In this document: positions 51,602-61,355 of the stretch, piece by piece
How the letters are laid out: each line of letters begins with the position of its first letter
How positions within the stretch are numbered: the stretch's first letter is position 1
Source: Flaccisagitta enflata
Lineage: Eukaryota; Chaetognatha; Sagittoidea; Aphragmophora
DNA: 64,000 nucleotides
Assembly: GCA_965153355.1 (NCBI GenBank)
Contig: OZ231127.1
Location: forward strand, 42,904,001-42,968,000
Direction of reading: 5' to 3'
Position numbers and translations under genes: made by a program
Notes under the pieces: model-generated
Told to the model about the DNA's origin: nothing
The model's database searches: none
Seen by the model: the letters and a program-made list of their open reading frames with translations, nothing else

Positions 51602-54079
51602 TACAGTACGAGAATCAAAGAACTGGGTAACTGGAGGGAAGCCATATCTGTAAAACGGCTAGGATTCATGATCAAATTTTTTACCACAAAATGCACCTAT
51701 AGGTGTACTATGTTGTTTAAGGTTTTGGAGCCATTCCAGCGAATTCATTTTTTTTTTTCTAAAATTTTTTTTTCTGTTTTTAGCTGATTTTGACCACAAA
51801 AATCACACTAAAAAAAAATTTGTTCATATGTATGTTAGTTAGATGCGTTAACACAAATTTCATTTTTTTGTTGGGGATTTTCCGCCAATTTTTGTGGCTA
51901 TGGCACCCAAAACTCAAAAAACACAAAAAGTGGGATATTTCCTAAGATTTTCAATAAAATCCCTTGATTTTTGGTGTGGTAGTAGTTTTAGGATTCACTA
52001 ATATATGTGCAAAATTTCAATTCTTGAAATGAATTTTTAATACAGTTATGAAATTTTGAATTTTTCACAAAATGCAATGTAGGACGATTTTTGGTCAATT
52101 TTTTTTTTTCAAATAAAAAATTTTGCCCATTGTTATTTTTTGAAAAAATAAATAACAAATTAAGAGTTTCTAAAAAAATTTTTGAACTAGCCCTCTTAGT
52201 AAAAAAATTTTTTTCTCAAAATTTGTGAAAATGACCCATTTTTTGAAGTTGAATAAAAACTGTTCCTGTCATCCGATCATCTTCATTTTTGGTGGAGTTG
52301 TTACCTGTTATCTACCCTAACTTCACCTAAAATTTGAGCTCACTGCGACTAACGGTTGCGGAGATATTGACGTTCAAAGTTACTTTGTCAGAGCAAAAAC
52401 AAGCAAAATTGGCATTTTGGCCATTTTTGATCATGCATAAAATTGTATTTTTAGTCGCGTGCACGCGACTCTACAACCCGCTTTGTCCGTCCGTCCGTCG
52501 GTCCGTCCGTCCGTCACACTTTACTTTTTTGTACTATAACGTCGACTCTTAGGTCATTTTAAGTCATTTTAAGTCATTTATAGTTATTCTTAGTCATTTT
52601 GAGTCAGTCTAAGTCATTTTAAGTCATTTCAAGTCATTTTAAGTTATTTTAAGTTATTTTTGGTTTTTTGTTTTTTTAGTCATTTTAAGTCAATTTTGGT
52701 CATTTTAGGTCATTCTAAGTCATTGAAAGTCATTCTAAGTCATTCTAAGTCACTCTTTGTCTGTAAGTCTCGCACGCGACTTATAGGTGTTGGCCTTGTT
52801 TCCTTCACACACCTCCATTTTAGCTGAAGTTACTCATGTTTATGCAAATATTCATATTCCAAAATTTCACACTTGTCAGTTAAGCCGTTTTACAGTTATC
52901 GTGGTCCAAAGTTTCAAAAAATGCAAATTTTTCAAAAAAAATTACTGTGAAAATTTTTCAAAAAAATTGAAAAAAAAGTTTTCATCAGGGTTTTTGAGTT
53001 GGGGAAAAAAAAATAATTTCTAATTTTTTGGACCCCCCCTTTGGAGACCTTTTTTTGAAAAATTTTCGCTGATTTTTCCGCCTAAGATTTGATTGAAAAA
53101 TTTGCATTTTTTGAAACTTTGGACCACCATAACTGTAAAACAGCTTGACTGACAAGTGTGAAATTTTGCAATATGAATATATGCATAAACATGAGTAACT
53201 TCAGCCAAAATGGAGGTGTGTGAAGGAAAAAATACAATTTTATAAAAGCTCAAAAATAGCCAAAATGCCAATTTTGCTGATTTTGCTCTGACAAAGTAAC
53301 TTTGAACGTCAATATCTCCGCAACCGTTAGTCGCAGTGAGCTCAAATTTTAGGTGAAGTTAGGGTAGATAACAGGTAACAACTCCACCAAAAATGAAGAT
53401 GATTAGATGACAGGAACAGTTTTTATTCAACTTCAAAAAATGGGTCATTTTCACAAATTTTGAGAAAAAATTTTTTTTGCTAAGAGGGCTAGTTCAAAAT
53501 TTTTTTTAGAAACTCTTAATTTGTTATTTATTTTATCAAAAAATAACAACGGGAAAAATTTTTTTTTTGAAAAAAAAAAATTTGACCAAAAATCGTCCTA
53601 CATTGCATTTTGTGAAAAATTCAAAATTTCATAACTGTATCAAAAATTCATTTCAAGAACTGAAATTTTGCACACTTATTAGTGAATCCTAAAATTACTA
53701 CCACACCAAAAATCAAGGGATTTTATTGAAAATCTTAGGAAATATCCCACTTTTTGTGTTTTTTGAGTTTTGGGTGCCATAGCCACAAAAATTGGCGGAA
53801 AATCCCCAACAAAAAATGAAATTTGTATTAAACTATCTAACTAACATACATAAAAAAATAATTTTTTTTTAGTGTGATTTTTGTGGTCAAAATCAGCCAA
53901 AAACAGAAAAAAATTTTTTTGGACAAAAAAAAATGAAATTGTTGGAATGGCTCCAAAACCTTAAACAACATAGTACACCTATAGGTGCATTTTGTGGTAA
54001 AAAATTTGATCATGAATCCTAGCCGTTTTACAGATATGGCTTCCCTCCAGTTACCCAGTTCTTTGATTCTCGTACTGTA
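51602..54079. mobile_element. 2.5-kb palindromic element
   Basis: TACAGTACGAGAATCAAAGA at the left is inverted as TCTTTGATTCTCGTACTGTA at the right. The arms (51602-52447 plus 52802-53030, and 53045-54079) are inverted copies over about 1.05 kb with small differences; the centre is near 53035. The left arm is interrupted by a hairpin element (52448-52801). No transposase frame is visible. It could be a foldback transposon or an inverted duplication. Confidence 0.85.
52448..52801 (+). mobile_element. Hairpin element inside the palindrome arm
   Basis: TTTTTAGTCGCGTGCACGCGACT: the 18-bp AGTCGCGTGCACGCGACT is a perfect palindrome. Then CCGTCCGTCGG tract, some twenty AAGTCATTTT-like units, CGCACGCGACTTATAGG and GTTGGCCTTGTTT. 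The opposite arm has no insertion: its complement reads TTGTATTTTTTCCTTCACAC (53218-53237 on the other strand), so the target was a run of six T. Confidence 0.9.
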
Positions 54080-54095
54080 TATTTTCCCCCGATTC

Positions 54096-54282
54096 TTTTT
54101 AGTCGCGTGCACGCGACTCTACACCCCGCTTTGTCCATTGGTCGGTTGGTCAGTCACACTTTACTTTTTTTATTAATTCTATTTTTGGACCTCACTGCTC
54201 CTGCTCTAATGGTCTAGTGACCTCAAAAATGGCCCCTGCCCATCCGCACGCAACTTTGGTAGCCGTGTATCCGGCCTTGTTT
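54096..54282 (+). mobile_element. Hairpin element, TCGCG subfamily
   Basis: AGTCGCGTGCACGCGACT hairpin, GGTCGGTTGGTCAGTC tract, CACTTTACTTTTTT, CTGCTCCTGCTCTAATGG, CCCATCCGCACGCAACTT and GTAGCCGTGTATCCGGCCTT. It starts about 20 bases from the end of the large palindrome. Confidence 0.85.
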
Positions 54283-54469
54283 TCTTTTTTCCTCCTTCCT
54301 TTTCCTTCCCTTTCTCCAAACCCTTTATTTCCCCCCCCCCCCCGAAATACAGAACACGGAACAATATACAGGCCTGCTTCATTTTAACGTTTTAACGTTT
54401 TAACCGAGCTTATCAGATCAGGCAAAAAACTTGATATTATTCTAAGAAAAAAAATCTCTTCAATCGAAG

Positions 54470-54600
54470 TATTTTTAGTCGCGTGCTACGCGACTCTACA
54501 CCCCGCTTTGTTGGTCCGTCCGTCGGTCTGTCGGTCTGTCCATCCGTTGGTACGTCAAATTTTACTTTCTCGGCGTTAATGGGGGTTTGTGCATTAGTGC
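54470..54600 (+). mobile_element. Hairpin element, truncated
   Basis: TTTTTAGTCGCGTGCTACGC hairpin, CTCTACACCCCGCTTTGTTG, CCGTCCGTCGG tract and TTCTCGGCGTTAATGGGGG; then the sequence diverges and the tail is absent. Confidence 0.75.
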
Positions 54601-54705
54601 AACCTTTAATTAGCATAGATCTCATATTCCTCATCAATCAAAAAAAATTAAAATACCAAAAATCTTTCCTCCAGTCTAGGTTGTCTTTGCTCCCATCGCA
54701 CTGTA

Positions 54706-54880
54706 CAGTTGAACCCCGCTCTAATGGATTTCCGGGGATCAAAAATTTTTTGCCGTTACAAGCAGACTTCTATTATTGCCAACAAAGGAAATAAAAGAAA
54801 TCAACTTTAATGAACCTTGAATTTGACTGTTATGGGCGGAATTCCGTTGGTGGCGGGTCTGTTAGGGCGGGGTTCAACTG
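54706..54880. mobile_element. pogo-like MITE, copy 2
   Basis: CAGTTGAACCCCGCTCTAAT at the left and GGCGGGGTTCAACTG at the right, flanked by TA (54704-05 and 54881-82). 175 bp; relative at 19400-19554. Confidence 0.85.
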
Positions 54881-54954
54881 TACTTAAAAATTGAAATTGT
54901 CAATGATTTCTTTTCATCTTCTTTCTTGGAACATTCCATATGATCTTTTTATCG

Positions 54955-56683
54955 TGAAAAAAGTTGAAGTCAGTCTTCGACTTTTTGACATATTTGAGAG
55001 AAACATGGTTTTTATTTTCTTATGAGAAATTCCAGGCTCTCGACTGCCTGATTGGTTTCTCAAACGAAATTGATGGGGTAAGTAAACTTGATAATTCTCT
55101 TTCATTTGGTGCTAAGCAGAATGCTCCACGACAAATATTTTTTGCCTTATGAATTTTTAAAGATTTAATTACGAAAGATTCAAATTGAATTTTTTTTCAA
55201 TTTTTTATGATTTTGTGTAGGATCAATAAAGAAGTGTCTATGTGTTTGTTTGAGCATGCAAATAAAAGAAAACATGTTTATGAGCACAGCTGCTCATCTG
55301 TCACTCTGCTTTTAAAACAATTCTGACTGAAAAGTTATATAACAGGGAGTTTTTCTGCAGATATGTGTAGTATTAGAGTGCAATAACTTATTACTAGTAA
55401 AAACAAAATCATTCCCCGAGCGCTTTTTGAATTATTCTCAAATTCAAAAGAAATAAGACCCATTTTCAATGCAGATTCTATTGGGGTGTGTTGACTCATT
55501 ATTTAATTCCATATAGTTAACCTAAGCAAAATTTCCTTTCACTTGATAGGTCGCACTTTATACTTTTGCAGAGAATTTAAATTTTCATTTTTTGACTCAC
55601 CATTACAAAAAATAACGGTGGCTCAAAATATGAAAACTTTATTTCTTCATCAAACCATATAGTGTGACCTATCAAATGAAAGAGAATTTAACATAGAATA
55701 ACAATATGGAATCATAAAATGAGTCAACACAACACACAAGAATCTGCATTGAAGATAGGTCAAAATTTTTTCTATTTTGAAGATTGCCCAAAAAGCGCTC
55801 GGGGAATGAATTTACTTTTGCTAGCTTCATGCTCATACACCCCAATACTACATAAAAATGCAGAAAAACCCACAGTTATGACTTTTCACTCAAAATTCGT
55901 TTAAAATCACAGTGCTTTGAGGGCGTTCTAGAGCATTTAGCTCATTTAACTCACTTAACTCAGTCTTTTTTATTTTTTCAAATGCGATAAATGAATAAAT
56001 ATTTTCATAAATTTTTGAGCAAGCAAATACAAAAAAGCATGTCGGGGAGCAGAGCCACTCATCTGTGAGGGTGTTTTTAAGTATTCTAGCTCATTTAGCT
56101 CACTCTTTTTCTCTGATCTTTAATAAGATGAATAAATTAATGTTTTAATTCAAGCAAGCAAGAAAGCATGGCAATGAGCAGAACTGGTTGTCAGGTTGAA
56201 TTATTCTAAATATTGCAGATTGCTACAGATCATTGGAAATAGGCATTACTGCCATTGGACTAGGTAAAAAAAAATTCTAACTGAAAAAGAAAACTATTTT
56301 AAGGAAAACAGGAAACTGAAGCATTCTCATTTTGAGCTGTGCTAACTTGCCTTTATGATATCTATTGAAACAAGTTAAAGTGATATTTGTAATTCAACCA
56401 AGTAAGCCAGTATTACTTGGCACAGGTTTGTTTTGATTAAGACTTCAGCATTTTATAGAAATGATCATGAATTATTGCAGATGTATTTCCGCTCATCTAG
56501 CTTATTTGGCTTAGTCCTATTTTTCTCTGATTTTCAGTGCAATTAATACATACAATTGCTCTTGATTTGATCAAACAAAAAAAATTGCAGTGACTGAAAA
56601 CAAAGACTCACAACGGCTTGGCGAAAAGTGACCAATGCTTACAACTTTTTTCCTCATGGCAACAGCCGCCATTACTGGTATTT
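54955..56683 (+). mobile_element. ~170-bp tandem-repeat element, copy 4, interrupted
   Basis: AAGTTGAAGTCAGTCTTCGA hairpin end, TTGTTTGAGCATGCAAATAA unit to 55311, an inserted palindrome (55312-55912), then further units (GCTCATTTAGCTCA, AAGCATGTCGGGGAGCAGAG) and the GGCAACAGCCGCCATTACTG end. Confidence 0.75.
55312..55912. mobile_element. ~600-bp palindrome nested in copy 4
   Basis: TTTTAAAACAATTCTGACTG at the left pairs with CTCAAAATTCGTTTAAAA at the right. CCCCGAGCGCTTTTTGAATT pairs with AAAAAGCGCTCGGGG, and AGGTCGCACTTTATA with TATAGTGTGACCTAT. The centre is near 55612. Confidence 0.8.
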
Positions 56684-57340
56684 TACCTAGATTGCTTTTA
56701 GCTTTATCCTTCCCTGCCCACTAATTCTTACCATAATTTTTGTTTGATTTTTAAAACCTTTTGGAATCAATTGAAATCCTAGGACTAATTAATGGTTGTT
56801 GTCGCATTTCGTCATGCGAGGGAAAGGGTGAAAGGGTCAATTTTCAAATCAAATATACATGATGCATATGTGGCATCATCATAAGTTCTTGATACATGTA
56901 CTTGAGTGAGATAGCTGAATTTTCTTATCTAATCAGTCGATCGTTTCATTTCTACATCAAAGACAGGGACTATTTTGCAGCTGTTCTCATGAAAATCGTG
57001 AACAAAATAGCAATCTGAACGGCAGAGCTGCTTCTCCTCTCATGCTTGAGCAGACGAATCGACGAAGCTACGATCGTTGCTGGTTTGCGAAAAAAAAAAA
57101 AAATATTAAAGAAGCTAGTCTGTTCTCTGACTAAAATCGTCCTCATCATTGGTCTCCGTTTAGACATCATCCCGTTTCAGCAGATGTGCTTTGATACGCT
57201 GATATCCCAGACCATTGGTAACTTAGACTTGGTGTAAATCGTTGGAACCAATCTACGCACCGCCTCGGCCTAACTAAAAGCGTCACACGGCGATCGGCGC
57301 GCCCGGTATGATCATGACCGTGTGTCTTTTCCTTGTTTTC
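56684..57340. other. Unassigned sequence
   Basis: Short open frames on both strands between 56970 and 57237 have protein-like parts but no recognisable domain and no consistent splice pair. Left uncalled. Confidence 0.4.
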
Positions 57341-57364
57341 AGTCAATTTTCAGATGTCATAGGG

Positions 57365-57715
57365 AGGGGGCAGCCGAGAGCGAGAAGGAAGTGGAGAGCG
57401 AGGGGGAAGCCGAGAGCGAGGGGGAAGCCGAGAGCGAGGGGGAAGCTGAGAGTGAGGGGGGAGCTGAGAGCGAGGGGGGAGCTGAGAGCGAGGGGGAAGC
57501 CGAGCGCGAGGGGCAAGCTGAGAGCAAGGGGCAAGCTGAGAGTGAGGGTCAAGCTAAGAGCGAGGGGGAAGCTGAGAACAAAGGGGAAGCTGAGAGTGAG
57601 GGGGAAGCTGAGAGTGAGGGGGAAGCTGAGAGCAAGGGGGAAGCTGAGAGTGAGGGGGAAGCTGAGAGCAAGGGGGAAGCTGAGAGTGAGGGGGAAGTCG
57701 AGAGCAAGGAAGGGC
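57365..57715. repeat. 18-bp purine-rich minisatellite
   Basis: About nineteen units like GAGAGCGAGGGGGAAGCC. Divisible by three and stop-free on both strands: the plus strand reads AESEGE hexapeptides. Could be chance or a repetitive protein; no splice context supports coding. Confidence 0.85.
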
Positions 57716-57839
57716 AAAGGTGTAGGAGCTGGCCGGACATACAAAAGCATGTTCCAGAATATTTTCACGTGACATCGCGCCGATATAGAATTTAAGGTCA
57801 TCCCCGACCCTGGCCAGACCCTACCACCAACCCCAGTCC

Positions 57840-58195
57840 TTCCTCTACACCCAACCCTTAACCAAACCCCTCACCCCAACCCTTAACCAAACCCTACCCC
57901 TTAACCCAACCCTACCCCTAAACTGAACCCTACCCCTAAACTCAAACCTAGACCTAAACCCAACCCTTCCTTAAATCCCAGCCCCACCGCTACCTCTAGA
58001 CCCAACCCTACCCCTAAACCCAACCCTAAACCCAACCCTACCCCTGAACCCAACCCTACCCCTGAACCCAACCCCTAAACCCAACCCTTCCCCTAAACCC
58101 AACCCTACCCCTAAACCCAACCCTACCCCTAAACCCCACCCTATCCCTAAACCCAACCCTACCCCTAAACCCAACCCTACCTCGAAACCCAACCC
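57840..58195. repeat. 18-bp CCCTACCCCTAAACCCAA minisatellite
   Basis: Some nineteen degenerate units containing CCCTAAACCCAACCCTA. Telomere-like in composition but not a regular telomere repeat. The unit length equals that of the neighbouring 57365 array, although sequences differ. Confidence 0.85.
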
Positions 58196-58479
58196 TATAA
58201 TCCAAGTCCCCTCTCCAAATGTTCCACCCTGTTAAAATCAGGGATAAACGAAAGGTCAGAAAACAACTAATTCAGTCCGGCCAGCTCCTACACCTAGACC
58301 CAAGGGAGAGCCAAAGAGGAGTGAGGGAAAATGACAGCAAAGAGAAGCGAGGGGAAATGAGAGCAAAGGCAAGTGAGGGGAAACGAGAGCAAAGGCAAGA
58401 GAGGGGATTTGAGTGCAAAATTGGCTTATGTAGCTTACTCTCTCATCCATCTCCAATTCTTGTTCTTTTTGTCTCACAG

Positions 58480-58618
58480 CATCAACCAACAGTCGCCGAA
58501 AATGCTTGTCAGCAATTCCTGAACATGAGCAAGTTTAACTTCAGTTGCAGTCATCTGGGGCTCAAGATGGAAGCATCTGTCAGCAATCCTGATTCTCTTC
58601 AGCCTGTCTCAGCGCCAG
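58480..58618 (+). CDS. Possible internal exon, unknown protein
   Basis: Acceptor TTTTTGTCTCACAG|CA and donor GCGCCAG|GTATTT enclose 46 codons plus one base, beginning HQPTVAENACQQFLNMSKF and ending LQPVSAP. It is open only in this frame and looks protein-like. No domain recognised; partner exons not found in the window. Confidence 0.4.
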
Positions 58619-59186
58619 GTATTTTGAGTTTGTCATGTCAATGCTTTGTCTAGTCTAGTCTTGAGCGAGAATATTAACATGCATGTCTCATAGGCTACTT
58701 GGGTGCTTCACATAGCAAAAGTTGCTTATTTCTTTTCAGCCTTTTTTCTTAATATAGAGTGATTGATTTTAAAAATTTTATCTTCTATTTTTTAGCAATA
58801 CAATTTGGGGATTTAATTTGCATAATCCAGTGGGATAAATCAATACGCTGACAATCTTTGAATTAGCTAATAATATTTTTTCTTATAAGATTATTAATTT
58901 GTTTTTTAAGAAAGCTCTTTTACTATTTATATTCTGATATTTTAGTTTAATATTATAAATACTACAATTTTTAAGACAAATAGTGTTTTTAGCAATATAA
59001 TTATACAGGATTTTGCTAATTATAAAAATTTGTGTAGGAATTTTAAAGCCAAAATAAAAATAGAAGATAAATGAATTTAAAAAAAAATTGTCGTCTTAAT
59101 GATTTTTGCTTCTTCATATTATCTAAAAAGGGTGAGGTATACTTTAAACTTTTGCTATTTGAAGCACCCAAATAAGCTACTACACT
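58619..59186. other. AT-rich non-coding sequence
   Basis: Very AT-rich with no repeat family recognised. Confidence 0.5.
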
Positions 59187-59375
59187 CTTTTTAGTCGCGT
59201 GCTACGCGACTCTACACCCCGCTATGTCGGTCCGTCGGTCGGTTGGTCCCCTTTTTACTTTTTCGGTGTGTTTTTGAGCATACAGCTCCTGCCCAGACGC
59301 CTTGGTGACCTTCTCCAGCACTGCTCCTGCCCACCCACATGAGACTAGGATAGCCGTGTATCCGGCCTTGTTATT
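59187..59375 (+). mobile_element. Hairpin element, TCGCG subfamily
   Basis: TTTTTAGTCGCGTGCTACGC hairpin, GGTCCGTCGGTCGGTTGGTC tract, CTCCTGCCCAGACGCC, CCCACCCACATGAGACTAGG and TAGCCGTGTATCCGGCCTTG. Confidence 0.85.
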
Positions 59376-59467
59376 GAGAAAGGAAAAAGTTTTAAAGGAC
59401 ATGAGGCTGAAGTTTTGCCAAAAATTAAGGATATTTTAAGGACAAAATCCAGCCTCAGATTAATAAC

Positions 59468-59656
59468 ACAAGGCCATATACATGGCTACCAAAGTCGCGT
59501 GCAGATGGGCAGGGGCAGTAATAAAAAAGGTTTTTCAAGCAATTGGGCAAGAGCAATGATGCAAAAAACGCCCATAAACGCCAATAAAAGCTAACGCGGA
59601 CGGACAGACGGACCGACCAAACGACATAGGTTATAGTCGTGTAGCACGCGACTAAA
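59468..59656 (-). mobile_element. Hairpin element, TCGCG subfamily
   Basis: ACAAGGCCATATACATGGCT tail, AAGTCGCGTGCAGATGGGC block, GGACGGACAGACGGACCGAC tract, GTCGTGTAGCACGCGACT hairpin and a run of A. It faces the copy at 59187 tail to tail, ~90 bp apart. Confidence 0.85.
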
Positions 59657-59934
59657 AAAAAAAATTCAGATTTTATATTGTTTTTAGGCAAATTTAAGAG
59701 AAAATTATTTTATCTATAGAAAATGAAAACATTTTTTGTTTAATGACAATCTTTTTTTTGTTTTAAAGCAGTAACAATCATATTTAATTTGTATTTACTC
59801 ATACTGAACATAAGTTATTTCAATCAGTATAATGTAATCAGCAGAAAAGCATAAAAATATATTAAGGACACACTAAGAACATTTCAGCCTGAAATTTGCA
59901 TAAATTTAAGATCCCAGGCTCAGAAAAATTTTAC
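59657..59934. other. AT-rich non-coding sequence
   Basis: No recognised feature. Confidence 0.45.
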
Positions 59935-60146
59935 TGGTCCTTAAAAACTGAAAAGAGTGTATGTGCGAGCTTTTGAAGACAACTGATTTTGTCCTCAGGA
60001 GTGACTATCCAGCTGGATTTCGTGCACATCTCGTCTCTTGTCCATTCCAAATCGCGATCGCGAGCGGAGTCAACTAAGAGTTTCTTTTTAATTTCCTCCG
60101 CTTCGGCCATTCTCTCGGAAGGTGAGTCTAGCTCTCTGGTATTCAT
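59935..60146 (-). CDS. Possible 3'-terminal exon, unknown protein
   Basis: Minus frame of ~70 residues ending in TAA, with helical Glu/Lys-rich text (ERMAEAEEIKKKLL) and LEWTRDEMCTKSSWIVTPED. Composition looks more protein-like than the plus frame. However, the plus strand over the same bases has good splice signals (GTCCTCAG|GA near 59999 and CGGAAG|GTGAGT near 60121), so a plus-strand exon is the alternative. The start at 60146 is arbitrary. Confidence 0.35.
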
Positions 60147-60177
60147 GAGTAATCGGCAAATGTTCCGCCTGTCTCAG

Positions 60178-60223
<46 letters not shown>

Positions 60224-60610
60224 CTCTCGCTCTCTCTCTCGCTCTCTCTCTCTCGCCTGGATCACCGGTACCTACGTCAAACTATGCCGCCGCCTCTGTT
60301 TGGGTGTTCCTCGCTATGTCTATTTGTGTTTGTGCCTGTATGTCATGTTACCTGGTGTTCGTAAATGTGCATCACGTCTCCTTGAAGTAATGCTACTCAC
60401 ACACTGAGTAGTGATACATGCACACAGAGACATGATACACATACACACAGAGACTTGATACACAAACACACGAAGACATGATACACATAAACACGGAGAC
60501 ATGATACACATACACACGGAGACATGATACACATACACACATACACACAGAGACATGATACACATACACGTGGAGAAATGATACATACATGGAGACATGA
60601 TTCACGTATA
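60178..60610. repeat. CT microsatellite and ACATGATACACAT minisatellite
   Basis: CT run at 60180-60255 with GCTCTC interruptions; then, from about 60410 to 60605, eight or so ~22-bp units such as GAGACATGATACACATACAC. Confidence 0.85.
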
Positions 60611-61116
60611 TACGCTCATACTCATGATAAACATCAGCTAAACTATTAAGCGTCTTTCCTCCATTGCCCTATTCTTCTATAGGGGTGGAGACGTAGGAGC
60701 GCGATTGTTCGACCCTCGATAAAATTCTTGGCCCAGAAACAAACTCCGACAATACTACCCCTCAAGCAGACATGGATCAGGCTAATTCGGTACTTTGTAT
60801 GAACGTTTTAGTGTGTATTTGTGTGTGACCGCCTACAGGTGTTGAAAGTTAATATGGGTGTGTGCATATTTTCCATGTCTTATGTGTAAGTGAAGTGCAG
60901 GATGTTTGCGTCTTTAGTTGTTCCTATAGTATTTGAGTGTATGTAAGGCACATCTTATGTCTGTGTGTTGCTTGTATCATGTTTGAGGGTGTGTTGCTAG
61001 TCTGTTTTTGTGAGGTGTATCTGTTTGTGAAAATGCTGTATCTTTAGGATTATTTCATGGTATATGAGTTACTAATCCATTAGATATGCTGTCTTCCTCC
61101 CTCCTACCCCACACAT
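60611..61116. other. Unassigned non-coding sequence
   Basis: TG-rich words but no repeat family or gene recognised. Confidence 0.4.
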
Positions 61117-61235
61117 TTTAGTTGCGGGCAAGCGACTCTACACCTTGCTGTGTCGGTCGCTACGTCTGTACGTTGGTAACAAAAACTTATGAATTTTGAC
61201 CATTTTTTGCATTACAGCTCCTGCCCAACTGTACG
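61117..61235 (+). mobile_element. Hairpin element, truncated
   Basis: TTTTAGTTGCGGGCAAGCGACT hairpin region, CTCTACACCTTGCTGTGTCG, short CGTCTGTACG tract, and AGCTCCTGCCCAACTGTACG, where it stops. Confidence 0.65.
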
Positions 61236-61355
61236 AGACGTGGAAAAATGGGTGAAGACGGAAACGGCGCAATCACTGGAGTCGAAAAAGATCACTAAAA
61301 AGACCCAAACTTGTGAAGCAAAATCAGCTGTACCTGACACTTCTTCAGGGGCGCA

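Noticed and set aside
57322-57795. 157-codon frame with AESEGE repeats
   Set aside because: Open on both strands because of the 18-bp period; no splice or homology support, so kept as a minisatellite.
57840-58195. Interstitial telomere
   Set aside because: The unit is a degenerate 18-mer, not a regular hexamer or heptamer telomere repeat.
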